27,744 nucleotides of DNA, from positions 1 through 27,744 of the forward strand of contig JBIOUF010000068.1 of NCBI GenBank assembly GCA_044866695.1, written 5' to 3'. The stretch comes from JBIOUF01 sp044866695 (lineage in GTDB: Bacteria > Actinomycetota > Actinomycetes > Propionibacteriales > Nocardioidaceae). The notes beneath the pieces were generated by a model. The model worked only from the letters and a program-made list of their open reading frames with translations. It did no database searches and was not told the DNA's origin. A program made the translations under genes and the position numbers. The first letter of the stretch is position 1. Every line of letters starts with the position of its first letter. Below, one piece after another: positions 8,056 through 17,367 of the stretch.

Positions 8056-9036
8056 TCAGGTGGCGCCGTCGAACATCGAGGTGACCGAGCCGTCCTCGAA
8101 CACCTCGCGGATCGCACGGCTGAGCAGAGGTGCGATCGACAAGACGGTGAGCTTGTCGAAGTGCCGGTCCTCGGGGATCGGCAGGGTGTTGGTCACGACC
8201 ACCTCGACCGCGCGGCAGTTCTTGAGCCGGTCGACGGCGAGGTCGGACAGGATCGGGTGCGTCGCGGCGACGACCACTCCGGCCGCCCCCTCGTTCACCA
8301 GCGCCTCACAGGCCTGGGTGATGGTGCCGCCGGTGTCGATCATGTCGTCGACCACCACGCAGATCCGGTCGCGCACCTCGCCGACGACCCGGTTGGCCAC
8401 GGCCTCGTTGGGCCGGTCGACGCGGCGGGTCTTGTGGATGAAGGCCAGCGGCGCGCCGCCGATCTTCTGCGACCACCGCTCGGCGACCTTGATCCGGCCG
8501 GCGTCCGGGGACACCACGACCAGCCGCTCGTCGCCGTACTTGCCCATCACGTGGTCGGCCAGGATCGGCAGCGCCATCAGGTGGTCGACCGGGCCGTCGA
8601 AGAAGCCCTGGATCTGGTCGGCGTGCAGGTCCACGGTGATCAGCCGGTTGGCGCCGGCGGTCTTGAACAGGTCGGCCACGAGCCGAGCCGAGATGGGCTC
8701 GCGCCCGCGGTGCTTCTTGTCCTGGCGCGAGTAGCCGTAGAACGGCAGCACCACGGTGATCCGCTTGGCGGAGGCCCGCTTCAGCGCGTCGACCATGATC
8801 AGGTGCTCCATGATCCACTCGTTGATCGGCGCCGTGTGGCTCTGGATCACGAAGGCGTCGCAGCCGCGGACCGACTGCTCGTAGCGGACGTAGATCTCGG
8901 AGTTGGCGAACTCGAACATCTGCGAGGGCACCACCGCGGTGCCCATCGCGTCTGCCACCTCTCGGGCCAGGTCGGGGTGGGCGCGACCGGTGAAGAGCAT
9001 CATGTTCTTCTTCGTGGTCCGCTTGACGACGCTCAC
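8056..9036 (-). CDS. prs: Ribose-phosphate pyrophosphokinase (PRPP synthetase)
   Basis: Makes phosphoribosyl pyrophosphate from ribose 5-phosphate and ATP for nucleotide, His and Trp synthesis and, in actinobacteria, for decaprenyl-phospho-arabinose. The 326 residues match the class I family: flexible loop RQDKKHRGREPISA (104-117), DLHADQIQGFF (136-146) and the PRPP loop VVVDDMIDTGGT (227-238). GTG 9036 is preceded by GGAGGG about 9 nt upstream. It follows glmU by 25 nt on the same strand, the order conserved in actinobacteria, so the two are probably co-transcribed. Confidence 0.97.
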   Translation of the reverse strand: MSVVKRTTKKNMMLFTGRAHPDLAREVADAMGTAVVPSQMFEFANSEIYVRYEQSVRGCDAFVIQSHTAPINEWIMEHLIMVDALKRASAKRITVVLPFYGYSRQDKKHRGREPISARLVADLFKTAGANRLITVDLHADQIQGFFDGPVDHLMALPILADHVMGKYGDERLVVVSPDAGRIKVAERWSQKIGGAPLAFIHKTRRVDRPNEAVANRVVGEVRDRICVVVDDMIDTGGTITQACEALVNEGAAGVVVAATHPILSDLAVDRLKNCRAVEVVVTNTLPIPEDRHFDKLTVLSIAPLLSRAIREVFEDGSVTSMFDGAT

Positions 9037-9061
9037 CAGGGCGGCCCTCCGTCCGACGCTG

Positions 9062-10561
9062 TCACCTCGATTGTGACCCAGCCGCGGGCGAATCCATGCC
9101 TCGGGGGGGCGAGTCCTGCGGTTCGGTCCGGGCGGCCGCTCCCGCTGCCTCGGCCGCCGCCGCGGCGGGGGTTCCCGCGCGCTTGGCCAGCACCCATCCC
9201 TCGATGTGGCGCTCCGGCGGCGCCGAGACGGCCAGGGCGCCCGGGGGGACGTCGCGCCGGACCACGGTGCCGCCCCCGGTGACGGCGCCGTCGCCGATCT
9301 CCACCGGCGCGACGAAGGTGTTGTTGGAGCCGGTCCGCGCGTGCCGCCCGACCGTGGTGCGGTGCTTGGCGACCCCGTCGTAGTTGGCGAAGATCGTGCC
9401 GGCGCCGATGTTGGTGCCCTCCCCGATCGTCGCGTCGCCGACGTAGGAGAGGTGCGGCACCTTGGCGCCGGGCCCGACCTCGGCGTTCTTGGTCTCCACG
9501 AACGCGCCGATCTTGCCGGCGCGGGCGAGCACCGTCCCGGGGCGCAGGTAGGAGAACGGGCCGACCGCGGCCTCATCGCCGATCACCGCGAGCTCGGCGT
9601 GGCAGCGCACCACCTTCGCGCCCCGGCCCACCTCGACGTCCTTCAGCGTGCAGTCCGGCCCGACCACCGCGTCCTCGGCGACCGTCGTCGTGCCGAGCAG
9701 CTGCACCCCGGGGAGCAGCGTGACGTCGGGGTCGAGGGTGACGTCGACGTCGACCCAGGTGGTCTCGGGGTCGACGACGGTGACCCCGGCCCTCATCCAG
9801 CTGCGCAGGGTGCGCCGGTTCAGCTCCCGGGCCAGCGCGGCCAGCTGGACCCGGTCGTTGGCGCCCTCGGTCTGGGCCACGTCGTCGAGCCGGTGCGCGC
9901 CCACTCCCACGCCGTCGGCGACCGCGAGCCCGACCACGTCGGTCAGGTAGTACTCCTGCTTGGCGTTGTCGTTGGTGAGGCGGTGTACGGCGTCGGAAAG
10001 GAACGCCCCGTCGAACGCGTACACCCCGGAGTTCACCTCGGTGATCCGCCGCTCCTCCTCCGTGGCGTCGCGCTCCTCGACGACCGCGGCAACCGCGCCG
10101 GCGTCGTCGCGGACTACCCGGCCGTAGCCGAACGGGTCGGCCACCCGTCCGCTCAGCAGGGTGACCGCGCGGCCGGCCGCGTCGTGGTCCTCCACCAGGG
10201 CGGCCACGGTGCTGCCCTGCAGCAGGGGCGTGTCGCCGTACAGGACCACGACCGTGCCGCGCGGCGTGCCGTGCTCGGCCAGCGCCGCCATCGCGACCCG
10301 CACGGCGTGGCCGGTGCCCGCCGGGTTCTCCTGGACGGCGACGTGCACGTCCGGGGCGAGCCGGCGCAGATGCGGCACCACCTCGTCGCGGCCGTGGCCG
10401 ACGACCACCACCAGCCGCTCGGGGTCGACCTGGCCGGCCGCGGCGAGGACGTGCCCGACCATGCTGCGGCCGCAGAGCTCGTGCAGCACCTTGGCCCGCT
10501 TCGACCGCATCCGGGTGCCGCTGCCCGCGGCCAGGACGACCACGGCGGCTGGTCGGTTCAC
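9062..10561 (-). CDS. glmU: Bifunctional GlmU: GlcN-1-P acetyltransferase / GlcNAc-1-P uridyltransferase
   Basis: Cytoplasmic enzyme that makes UDP-GlcNAc for peptidoglycan. The N-terminal uridyltransferase has LAAGSGTRMRS (10-20) and YGDTPLL (108-114). The C-terminal left-handed beta-helix (about 265-455) shows the hexapeptide rungs and the acetyltransferase motif around H370 (KVPHLSYVGD). Length is 499 residues, a little longer than most because of an Ala-rich, disordered tail after about residue 460, as in other actinobacteria. GTG 10561 has AGGAGAG 4 nt upstream. It is followed by prs. Confidence 0.97.
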   Translation of the reverse strand: MNRPAAVVVLAAGSGTRMRSKRAKVLHELCGRSMVGHVLAAAGQVDPERLVVVVGHGRDEVVPHLRRLAPDVHVAVQENPAGTGHAVRVAMAALAEHGTPRGTVVVLYGDTPLLQGSTVAALVEDHDAAGRAVTLLSGRVADPFGYGRVVRDDAGAVAAVVEERDATEEERRITEVNSGVYAFDGAFLSDAVHRLTNDNAKQEYYLTDVVGLAVADGVGVGAHRLDDVAQTEGANDRVQLAALARELNRRTLRSWMRAGVTVVDPETTWVDVDVTLDPDVTLLPGVQLLGTTTVAEDAVVGPDCTLKDVEVGRGAKVVRCHAELAVIGDEAAVGPFSYLRPGTVLARAGKIGAFVETKNAEVGPGAKVPHLSYVGDATIGEGTNIGAGTIFANYDGVAKHRTTVGRHARTGSNNTFVAPVEIGDGAVTGGGTVVRRDVPPGALAVSAPPERHIEGWVLAKRAGTPAAAAAEAAGAAARTEPQDSPPRGMDSPAAGSQSR

Positions 10562-10634
10562 GTGCTCTCCTGTCGTCCCGCTGTGGTCGATGCGGTCGTC
10601 GTGTGCTCGCCGGACTGGACCAGTGCCGCGCCCG

Positions 10635-10714
10635 CTCCCCGGGTAGGAGTCGAACCTACGTCGCTTTGTCCGCATTCAAAGTGCGGCGGGCCCTGCCGAC
10701 AGACCAACCGGGGA
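10635..10714 (-). tRNA. tRNA-Gln (anticodon UUG)
   Basis: Reads CAA codons. The acceptor stem pairs TCCCCGG with CCGGGGA, the anticodon arm is CCGCA-CTTTGAA-TGCGG with anticodon TTG, and the T arm is GTAGG-TTCGACT-CCTAC. U1-A72 and discriminator G73 agree with glutamine identity elements. CCA is not encoded. At 80 nt it is longer than the usual 72-75: the stretch between anticodon and T stems is 10 nt, and the D arm fits only with an extra base. tRNA-Gln beside glmU is a common actinobacterial arrangement. Confidence 0.85.
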
Positions 10715-10724
10715 TCGCGGCGCC

Positions 10725-10730
10725 AGCCTA
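10725..10730 (-). promoter_or_regulatory. Likely -10 hexamer (TAGGCT) for the tRNA-Gln gene
   Basis: TAGGCT, matching TAnnnT, ends 10 nt upstream of the first tRNA base, the right spacing for a short 5' leader. No clear -35 is seen. A perfect 14-bp GC palindrome (10746-10759) lies just upstream. Confidence 0.35.
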
Positions 10731-10789
10731 GTGCTCGCTAGACCGGCGCCGGCCGGCGCTTGGGACGCGACCGATCGGGGTACATGCCT

Positions 10790-10807
10790 ACCTACGAACC
10801 CGTAGGT
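10790..10807. promoter_or_regulatory. Probable TetR-type operator upstream of the desaturase
   Basis: ACCTACG-AACC-CGTAGGT is a perfect dyad with 7-bp arms and a 4-bp centre, about 44 nt before the desaturase ATG. It stands out from the GC-rich surroundings. The obvious candidate to bind it is the TetR protein encoded just downstream of the desaturase; fatty-acid desaturases are often controlled this way by acyl-CoA-sensing TetR proteins. The pairing is inference. Confidence 0.6.
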
Positions 10808-10850
10808 TACCGTTCGTCCAGTCCGCTACGCGCCGAAGCCGAGGAATCCC

Positions 10851-11834
10851 ATGTCGCAGACCGCCGTCGACCGCGCTCTCTCGACCGACCGGACCGACAC
10901 GGCGGCCCCGGCGCCGGACGGCGCCACGCTGGGTGGCGACACCCAGTCCCGCAAGGAGCAGGTCGCGCTCGGGCTGTTCATCGCGATCCCGTTCCTCGCG
11001 GTGCTCGCCGCCGTCCCCGTCGCGTGGGGTGGCTGGCTGGGCTGGTCCGACGTGGCCGTCATGGTGGTGATGTACGCCATCACCGGCCACGGCGTCACGG
11101 TCGGCTACCACCGGTTGTTCACCCACCGGTCGTTCAAGCCGAGCCGCCCGGTCAAGGTCGCCCTGGCGGTCGCGGGCTCGATGGCGATCGAGGGGCCGGT
11201 GGTCAGGTGGGTGGCCGACCACCGCAAGCACCACAAGTTCTCCGACCGCGACGGCGACCCGCACTCCCCCTGGCGCTACGGCACCAGCCTGCGGGCGCTG
11301 ACGAAGGGCCTCTGGTTCGCGCACATGGGGTGGCTGTTCGACACCGAGCAGACCCCGCAGCGCAAGTACGCCCCCGACCTGATGAAGGACCCCGACATCG
11401 TCCGGGTCTCCCGCCAGTTCCCGGCCTGGGTCGCGGTCTCGCTGGTGACCCCCCTGGTGCTGGGCGGGCTGCTGACCTGGTCGTGGCAGGGCGCCCTGAC
11501 CGGGTTCTTCTGGGGCTCGCTGGTGCGGGTCAGCCTGCTGCACCACGTCACCTGGTCGATCAACTCGATCTGCCACACCGTGGGCGCCCGGCCGTTCGTC
11601 TCCCGGGACCGGTCCGGCAACGTCTGGTGGCTGGCCATCCCGTCGATGGGCGAGTCGTGGCACAACCTGCACCACGCCGACCCGACCTGCGCCCGGCACG
11701 GCGTGCTGCGGGGACAGCTGGACTCCTCGGCCCGGCTGATCCGCTGGCTGGAGCAGGCGGGCTGGGTCTCCGACGTCCGGTGGCCGGTGCGCGAGCGCAT
11801 CGAGGCCCGGCGAGTCGCTGCGACGGCGTCCTGA
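10851..11834 (+). CDS. Membrane acyl-CoA (delta-9 type) fatty acid desaturase
   Basis: Introduces a double bond into a fatty acyl chain using a di-iron centre and an electron-donor chain, at the cytoplasmic membrane. All three histidine boxes are present: H87-RLFT-H92, D123-HRKHH (H124, H127, H128) and H271-NLHH (H271, H274, H275). Hydrophobic segments lie before box 1 (about 37-78) and between boxes 2 and 3 (about 190-235). At 327 residues it is close in size to the DesA3/OLE1-like family. ATG 10851 is preceded by GAGGAA. The TetR gene starts 31 nt after the stop, probably in the same transcript, and a palindromic operator lies upstream. Confidence 0.94.
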   Translation: MSQTAVDRALSTDRTDTAAPAPDGATLGGDTQSRKEQVALGLFIAIPFLAVLAAVPVAWGGWLGWSDVAVMVVMYAITGHGVTVGYHRLFTHRSFKPSRPVKVALAVAGSMAIEGPVVRWVADHRKHHKFSDRDGDPHSPWRYGTSLRALTKGLWFAHMGWLFDTEQTPQRKYAPDLMKDPDIVRVSRQFPAWVAVSLVTPLVLGGLLTWSWQGALTGFFWGSLVRVSLLHHVTWSINSICHTVGARPFVSRDRSGNVWWLAIPSMGESWHNLHHADPTCARHGVLRGQLDSSARLIRWLEQAGWVSDVRWPVRERIEARRVAATAS

Positions 11835-11865
11835 GCCCACCCCCACCAGCGGGCGCGGCGGTCCG

Positions 11866-12531
11866 GTGAGCAAGCCCACGCGGCACCGGATGACGGCCGA
11901 GGAGCGCCGCGAGCAGCTGATCGCGGTGGCCCGGGGCGTGTTCGCCGAGAAGGGGTACGACGGGACGGCGGTGGAGGAGATCGCCGCGCGCGCGGAGGTG
12001 TCCAAGCCGGTCGTCTACGAGCACTTCGGGGGCAAGCAGGGGCTCTACGCCGTCGTCGTCGACCGCGAGGTCCGCTCCCTGACCACCGACCTCGAGGCGG
12101 CGCTCACCGCCGGCCGGCCCCGGCAGCTGCTCGAGCAGGCGGCCGCGGCCCTGCTGGACTACGTGGACGGCTCCTCCGACGGCTTCCGGATCCTGGTCCG
12201 CGACAGCCCCGTCGGGTCCTCGTCGGGGTCCTTCGCCACGATCATGAACGACGTCGCCTCGCGGGTGGAGCACATCTTGGTCCGAGAGCTCGACGCCCGC
12301 GGCTACGACGCCGCCGCCGCGTCGATGTACGCCCAGATGCTGGTCGGAATGGTCGGCTACACCGGACAGTGGTGGCTCGACGTGCGCCGTCCCGACAAGG
12401 AGGCTCTGGCCGCCCAGCTGGTGAACCTGGCCTGGAACGGCCTGTCCGGGCTGGAGCGTTCGCCTCGAGACTCCGATGGCATCCCGAAGGTGGAGCGCTC
12501 CCCACGACGTACTCGTCGAGGGAAGCGGTAG
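11866..12531 (+). CDS. TetR/AcrR family transcriptional regulator
   Basis: A 221-residue regulator with the N-terminal DNA-binding domain (about residues 10-60: FAEKGYDGTAVEEIAARAEVS then PVVYEHFGGKQGLY), the classical TetR helix-turn-helix with its YxHF motif, followed by an all-helical ligand domain and a basic tail (SPRRTRRGKR). GTG 11866 has no strong ribosome-binding site, in keeping with translation from the desaturase transcript; ATG 11890 is an alternative start. The likely target is the palindrome at 10790-10807 and the likely ligand an acyl-CoA, both inferred from position. Confidence 0.93.
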   Translation: MSKPTRHRMTAEERREQLIAVARGVFAEKGYDGTAVEEIAARAEVSKPVVYEHFGGKQGLYAVVVDREVRSLTTDLEAALTAGRPRQLLEQAAAALLDYVDGSSDGFRILVRDSPVGSSSGSFATIMNDVASRVEHILVRELDARGYDAAAASMYAQMLVGMVGYTGQWWLDVRRPDKEALAAQLVNLAWNGLSGLERSPRDSDGIPKVERSPRRTRRGKR

Positions 12532-12592
12532 CTCCTCGTGGCAGGCCCTCGACGACTTGTCCGGTTCGTCTGAGTGGCCCGGATGCCTGGGG

Positions 12593-12621
12593 TAGGGTGG
12601 CGGTTCGGGTCTCACGACCCG
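12593..12621 (+). promoter_or_regulatory. Possible -10 (TAGGGT) and small leader hairpin of the cupin gene
   Basis: TAGGGT (12593-12598) fits TAnnnT and would start a transcript near 12605. The first transcribed bases fold as CGGGTC-TCAC-GACCCG (12606-12621), a perfect 6-bp hairpin. No -35 was identified. Confidence 0.3.
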
Positions 12622-12652
12622 CGGGGGTCACCAGACACGGGAGCGGTGAAGG

Positions 12653-13006
12653 GTGCAGTCAGAGCAGCGGCCATGGGGGTCCTGGCATGTCCTGGACGTC
12701 GGCGACGGCTACAAGGTCAAGCGGATCCACGTGCAGCCCGGCGGGCGGCTGTCCTACCAGACCCACGAGCACCGGTCCGAGCACTGGGTGGTGCTGACCG
12801 GCGTGGCCACCTGCACCGTGGACGACGTGACCACGATCTGCTCCGCGGGCCACTCCATCGACGTGGAGGTCGGCGCCAAGCACCGGCTGGCCAACGACGG
12901 CGCCGACGAGCTGGTGATCATCGAGGTCCAGCGCGGGCACTACACCGGTGAGGACGACATCGTCCGCCTCGAGGACGACTACGGCCGGTCCCTGGCCGCC
13001 TGCTGA
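12653..13006 (+). CDS. Stand-alone mannose-6-phosphate isomerase type II-like cupin
   Basis: The 117 residues match the C-terminal isomerase domain of bifunctional ManC-type proteins from end to end: RPWGSWHVLD, YKVKRIHVQPGGRLS, the metal motif QTHEHRSEHWVVL, then KHRLAN and the closing EDDIVRLEDDYGR. The nucleotidyltransferase half is absent, so it is a small single-domain cupin that may interconvert mannose 6-phosphate and fructose 6-phosphate or only bind a sugar phosphate. GTG 12653 follows GGAG by 10 nt. Its last 28 bp overlap the 3' end of the convergent tam gene. Confidence 0.88.
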   Translation: MQSEQRPWGSWHVLDVGDGYKVKRIHVQPGGRLSYQTHEHRSEHWVVLTGVATCTVDDVTTICSAGHSIDVEVGAKHRLANDGADELVIIEVQRGHYTGEDDIVRLEDDYGRSLAAC

Positions 13007-13785
13007 GCCCCCGGCTCCTCGCCGCGCTTGTGCGCTACGACGAACACCCGGCGGAACGGCAGCACCGTCCCGTGCGGCCCGGCCGGGTAGGCGTCGCTGA
13101 GCCGCACGCGGAGCTCCTCGGCGAAGTCGCTGCGCAGCGGCTCCGGCAGCGCCTGGAGGGTGGGCCGGGCGCCCGTGCCGGTGGCCCAGGTGAACACCGG
13201 GTCCTCGCCGTACAGCACGTGCAGGTAGGTCGTCTCCCACGCGTCGACCGCGCAGCCGAGCCCCAGCAGCAGCTCGAGGTAGGTCCGCGGGCCGAAGGCG
13301 TCGGGGCTCGCCACGTCACGCAGGTACGGCGCGTAGCGCGGGTCCGCGGCCAGCTCGTGCCGCAGGGTGTGGCTGGGCTCGGCGAAGTTCCCGGGCACCT
13401 GGACGGCCAGCCACCCGCCCGGCGCGAGCCGGCCCACCCACCGCGGTAGCAGGTCGAGGTGGCCGGGCACCCACTGCAGCGCCGCGTTGGACACCAGCAC
13501 GTCCACCGGGCGGTCGGCCCGCCACTCGCGCAGGTCGCCCTCGACGACCCGGACCCGGCCGTGCGGGTCGGCCGCCGCCACCATCTCCGGCGAGGAGTCG
13601 ACGCCCACCACCTCGGCGCCCGGCCAGCGCCGCGCCAGGTGGGCGGTGAGCTGGCCGGTGCCGCAGCCGAGGTCCACCACCAGGCCGGGCGCCTCGGCCC
13701 CGATCCGGGCCACCAGGTCCAGGAAGGGGCGGGCGCGCTCGTCGGCGAAGGCGCGGTAGCGGTCGGGGTCCCAGCGGTGGCCCAT
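12979..13785 (-). CDS. tam: Trans-aconitate 2-methyltransferase
   Basis: Uses S-adenosylmethionine to esterify trans-aconitate, an inhibitor of aconitase formed spontaneously from cis-aconitate. The 268-residue protein has the Tam-type N-terminus WDPDRYRAFADERARPFLDL and the SAM motif VDLGCGTGQL (37-46), followed by VVGVDSSPEM and SNAALQWVPGH. ATG 13785 was chosen; a GTG at 13788 directly precedes it. The divergent MarR neighbour and the operator between them match the Streptomyces tam-tamR pair, which supports the call. Confidence 0.93.
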   Translation of the reverse strand: MGHRWDPDRYRAFADERARPFLDLVARIGAEAPGLVVDLGCGTGQLTAHLARRWPGAEVVGVDSSPEMVAAADPHGRVRVVEGDLREWRADRPVDVLVSNAALQWVPGHLDLLPRWVGRLAPGGWLAVQVPGNFAEPSHTLRHELAADPRYAPYLRDVASPDAFGPRTYLELLLGLGCAVDAWETTYLHVLYGEDPVFTWATGTGARPTLQALPEPLRSDFAEELRVRLSDAYPAGPHGTVLPFRRVFVVAHKRGEEPGAQQAARDRP

Positions 13786-13816
13786 CACTCGAGCATCGTG
13801 GCACTGTGTCTCGATG

Positions 13817-13840
13817 TCAAGATTCTTGACTTGGTATCGT
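13817..13840. promoter_or_regulatory. Probable TamR operator and tamR -10
   Basis: The core TCAAGA-T-TCTTGA (13817-13829), extended to a perfect 15-bp dyad by flanking G and C, lies between divergent tam and tamR, as expected for TamR autoregulation. A TATCGT hexamer (13835-13840) ends 7 nt before the tamR GTG (13848), which would place transcription at or next to the start codon: a leaderless mRNA. Confidence 0.65.
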
Positions 13841-13847
13841 TCGCTGG

Positions 13848-14339
13848 GTGCAGGACGAGGTGGACCGGCTGGTCGAGGCCTGGCGACGCGAGCGGCCCGA
13901 CCTCGACCCAGCGCCGATGGAGGTGCTCAGCAGGGTCAGCCGGCTCGGTCATCACCTGGACGCCATCCGCCGGACGGCGTTCTCCGAGCACGACGTGGAG
14001 CCCTGGGAGTTCGACGTGCTCGCCGCCCTGCGGCGGTCGGGCCCGCCGTACCGGCTCTCGCCCGGTCGCCTGGTGAGGGAGACGCTGGTGACCAGCGGCA
14101 CCATGACCAACCGGGTCGACCGCCTGGCCGCCCGCGGGCTGGTCGAACGGCGGGCCGACCCCTCCGACCGGCGGGGGGTGCTCGTGCAGCTCACCCAGCA
14201 GGGCCGCCGCACGGTGGACGGCGCGCTGGTCCGGCTGCTCGACGGCGAGCGCGCGCTGCTGTCCACGCTGCCCTCCTCCGACCAGACCCGTCTCGCCGGC
14301 CTCCTGCGCGCCCTGCTCCTGCCCCTGGACCGCAGCTGA
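13848..14339 (+). CDS. tamR: TamR-like MarR family regulator
   Basis: A 163-residue MarR protein with the extra N-terminal helix found in the HucR/TamR subgroup (AWRRERPDLDPAPMEVLSRV, about 11-30), a helix-turn-helix (LVRETLVTSGTMTNRVDRL) and wing DPSDRRGVLVQLT. TamR of Streptomyces senses trans-aconitate/citrate-type ligands and relieves repression of tam, linking aconitase stress to detoxification. The divergent tam gene and shared palindrome support the same role. GTG 13848 has no ribosome-binding site and sits 7 nt after a -10-like hexamer, pointing to leaderless translation. Confidence 0.88.
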   Translation: MQDEVDRLVEAWRRERPDLDPAPMEVLSRVSRLGHHLDAIRRTAFSEHDVEPWEFDVLAALRRSGPPYRLSPGRLVRETLVTSGTMTNRVDRLAARGLVERRADPSDRRGVLVQLTQQGRRTVDGALVRLLDGERALLSTLPSSDQTRLAGLLRALLLPLDRS

Positions 14340-14411
14340 GGGCTGCTGGTGGCCCGAGCCTGCAGCTGCGCCCGGCGTGTCGCTGCGGTATGCGGCCACA
14401 ACTGGTCGCCC

Positions 14412-14497
14412 GCCACCATTGACGGCTCGACCCACCACCATTGACGGCTCGACGCACCAACATTGACGGCTCGACGCACCAAGATTGACGGCTCGAC
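14412..14497. repeat. Four tandem 22-bp repeats
   Basis: The unit ATTGACGGCTCGACnCACCA recurs with its ATTGACGG at 14418, 14440, 14462 and 14484, an exact 22-bp period with a few base changes in the spacer part. The array fills most of the convergent gap between tamR and uup and ends at the uup stop codon. The same unit occurs twice, in inverted orientation, at 21481-21524. Confidence 0.85.
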
Positions 14498-16422
<1,925 letters not shown>

Positions 16423-16426
<4 letters not shown>

Positions 16427-17367
16427 GACGTGACGGCCGGCCGGCTGCCCACCACGCGCGCGCCGGCGACCGGTGCCGGCGCCACGAGCCCCGGCGCGGT
16501 CCCGAGCGCGCGCTGCAGCGCCCGGTCCACCCGGGCGGCATGCCCGGGGCCGTCGCACAGGAACACCGTCGTCGGTCCGCTGCCGCTGACCAGCGCACCC
16601 AGGACGGACGCGGCGAGCCCGGCCGCCAGCGTCTCGGCGACGTCGGGACGCAGCGACAGCGCGGCCTCGGTCAGGTCGTTCTCCAGGGCCCGGCCCAGGG
16701 TCCGCGCGTCGCCGTCGCGCAGCGCCGCCAGCAGGCCGTCGGGAACGACCGGGTCGGCGACCGTCGAGCCCGCGGCGAACCGGTCGAAGAGCCCGTAGAC
16801 CTCCGCCGTGGAGAGGCCGCCGGTCGTGGGCACGACGACCCACCAGTACTCGCCGGTGGTCGGCACGGGGGTGACCTTCTCGCCGCGCCCGCTGCCCAGG
16901 ACCGTGCCGCCGAGCAGGCAGAACGGCACGTCGCTGCCCAGCTCCGCGGCCAGCTCGACCAGCTCGTGCCGGGGGGTGCGCAGCCCCCAGAGGGCGTCGC
17001 AGGCCACCAGCGCGCCCGCGGCGTCGGTGCTGCCGCCGGCCATGCCGCCGGCCACGGGGATCCGCTTGTGCAGGTGCACCGAGACCGGCTCGTCCAGCCG
17101 GTGGTGGCCGGCCAGCAGCCGGGCGGCGCGCAGTGCCAGGTTGGACCCGTCGGTGGGTACGCCGGAGATGTCGACGCCGTCGCCGGAGACGGTCACCGAC
17201 TCCTCCGCGGACCGTCGGACCGTGACGTCGTCGTACAGGCCGAGCGCCTGGTAGACGGTGGCCAGCGGGTGGTACCCGTCGGCTCGGACCTGGCCGACCC
17301 CGAGGAACAGGTTGACCTTGGCGGGCGTCTCGACCACGACCTCGGCGAGGGGCTCGGCGCGGTTCAC
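16423..17367 (-). CDS. ispE: 4-diphosphocytidyl-2-C-methyl-D-erythritol kinase
   Basis: GHMP kinase of the MEP isoprenoid pathway; phosphorylates the 2-hydroxyl of CDP-methylerythritol. The 314-residue product has catalytic K17 in TPAKVNLFL, the ATP loop PVAGGMAGGSTDAAG (104-118), catalytic D146 in GSDVPF and the third GHMP motif VSGSGPTTVFL. GTG 17367 overlaps the rsmA stop as GTGA and its own stop overlaps uup in the same way, so the three genes are translationally coupled. Confidence 0.96.

Noticed and set aside
6209..8734. Long plus-strand open frame crossing the phosphoesterase end and prs
   Set aside because: It runs through the repeat cluster and antisense to prs and encodes Arg/Gly-rich low-complexity sequence.
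14412..14497. Possible small CRISPR array
   Set aside because: The units are contiguous 22-bp tandem repeats without unique spacers, and no cas genes are present.
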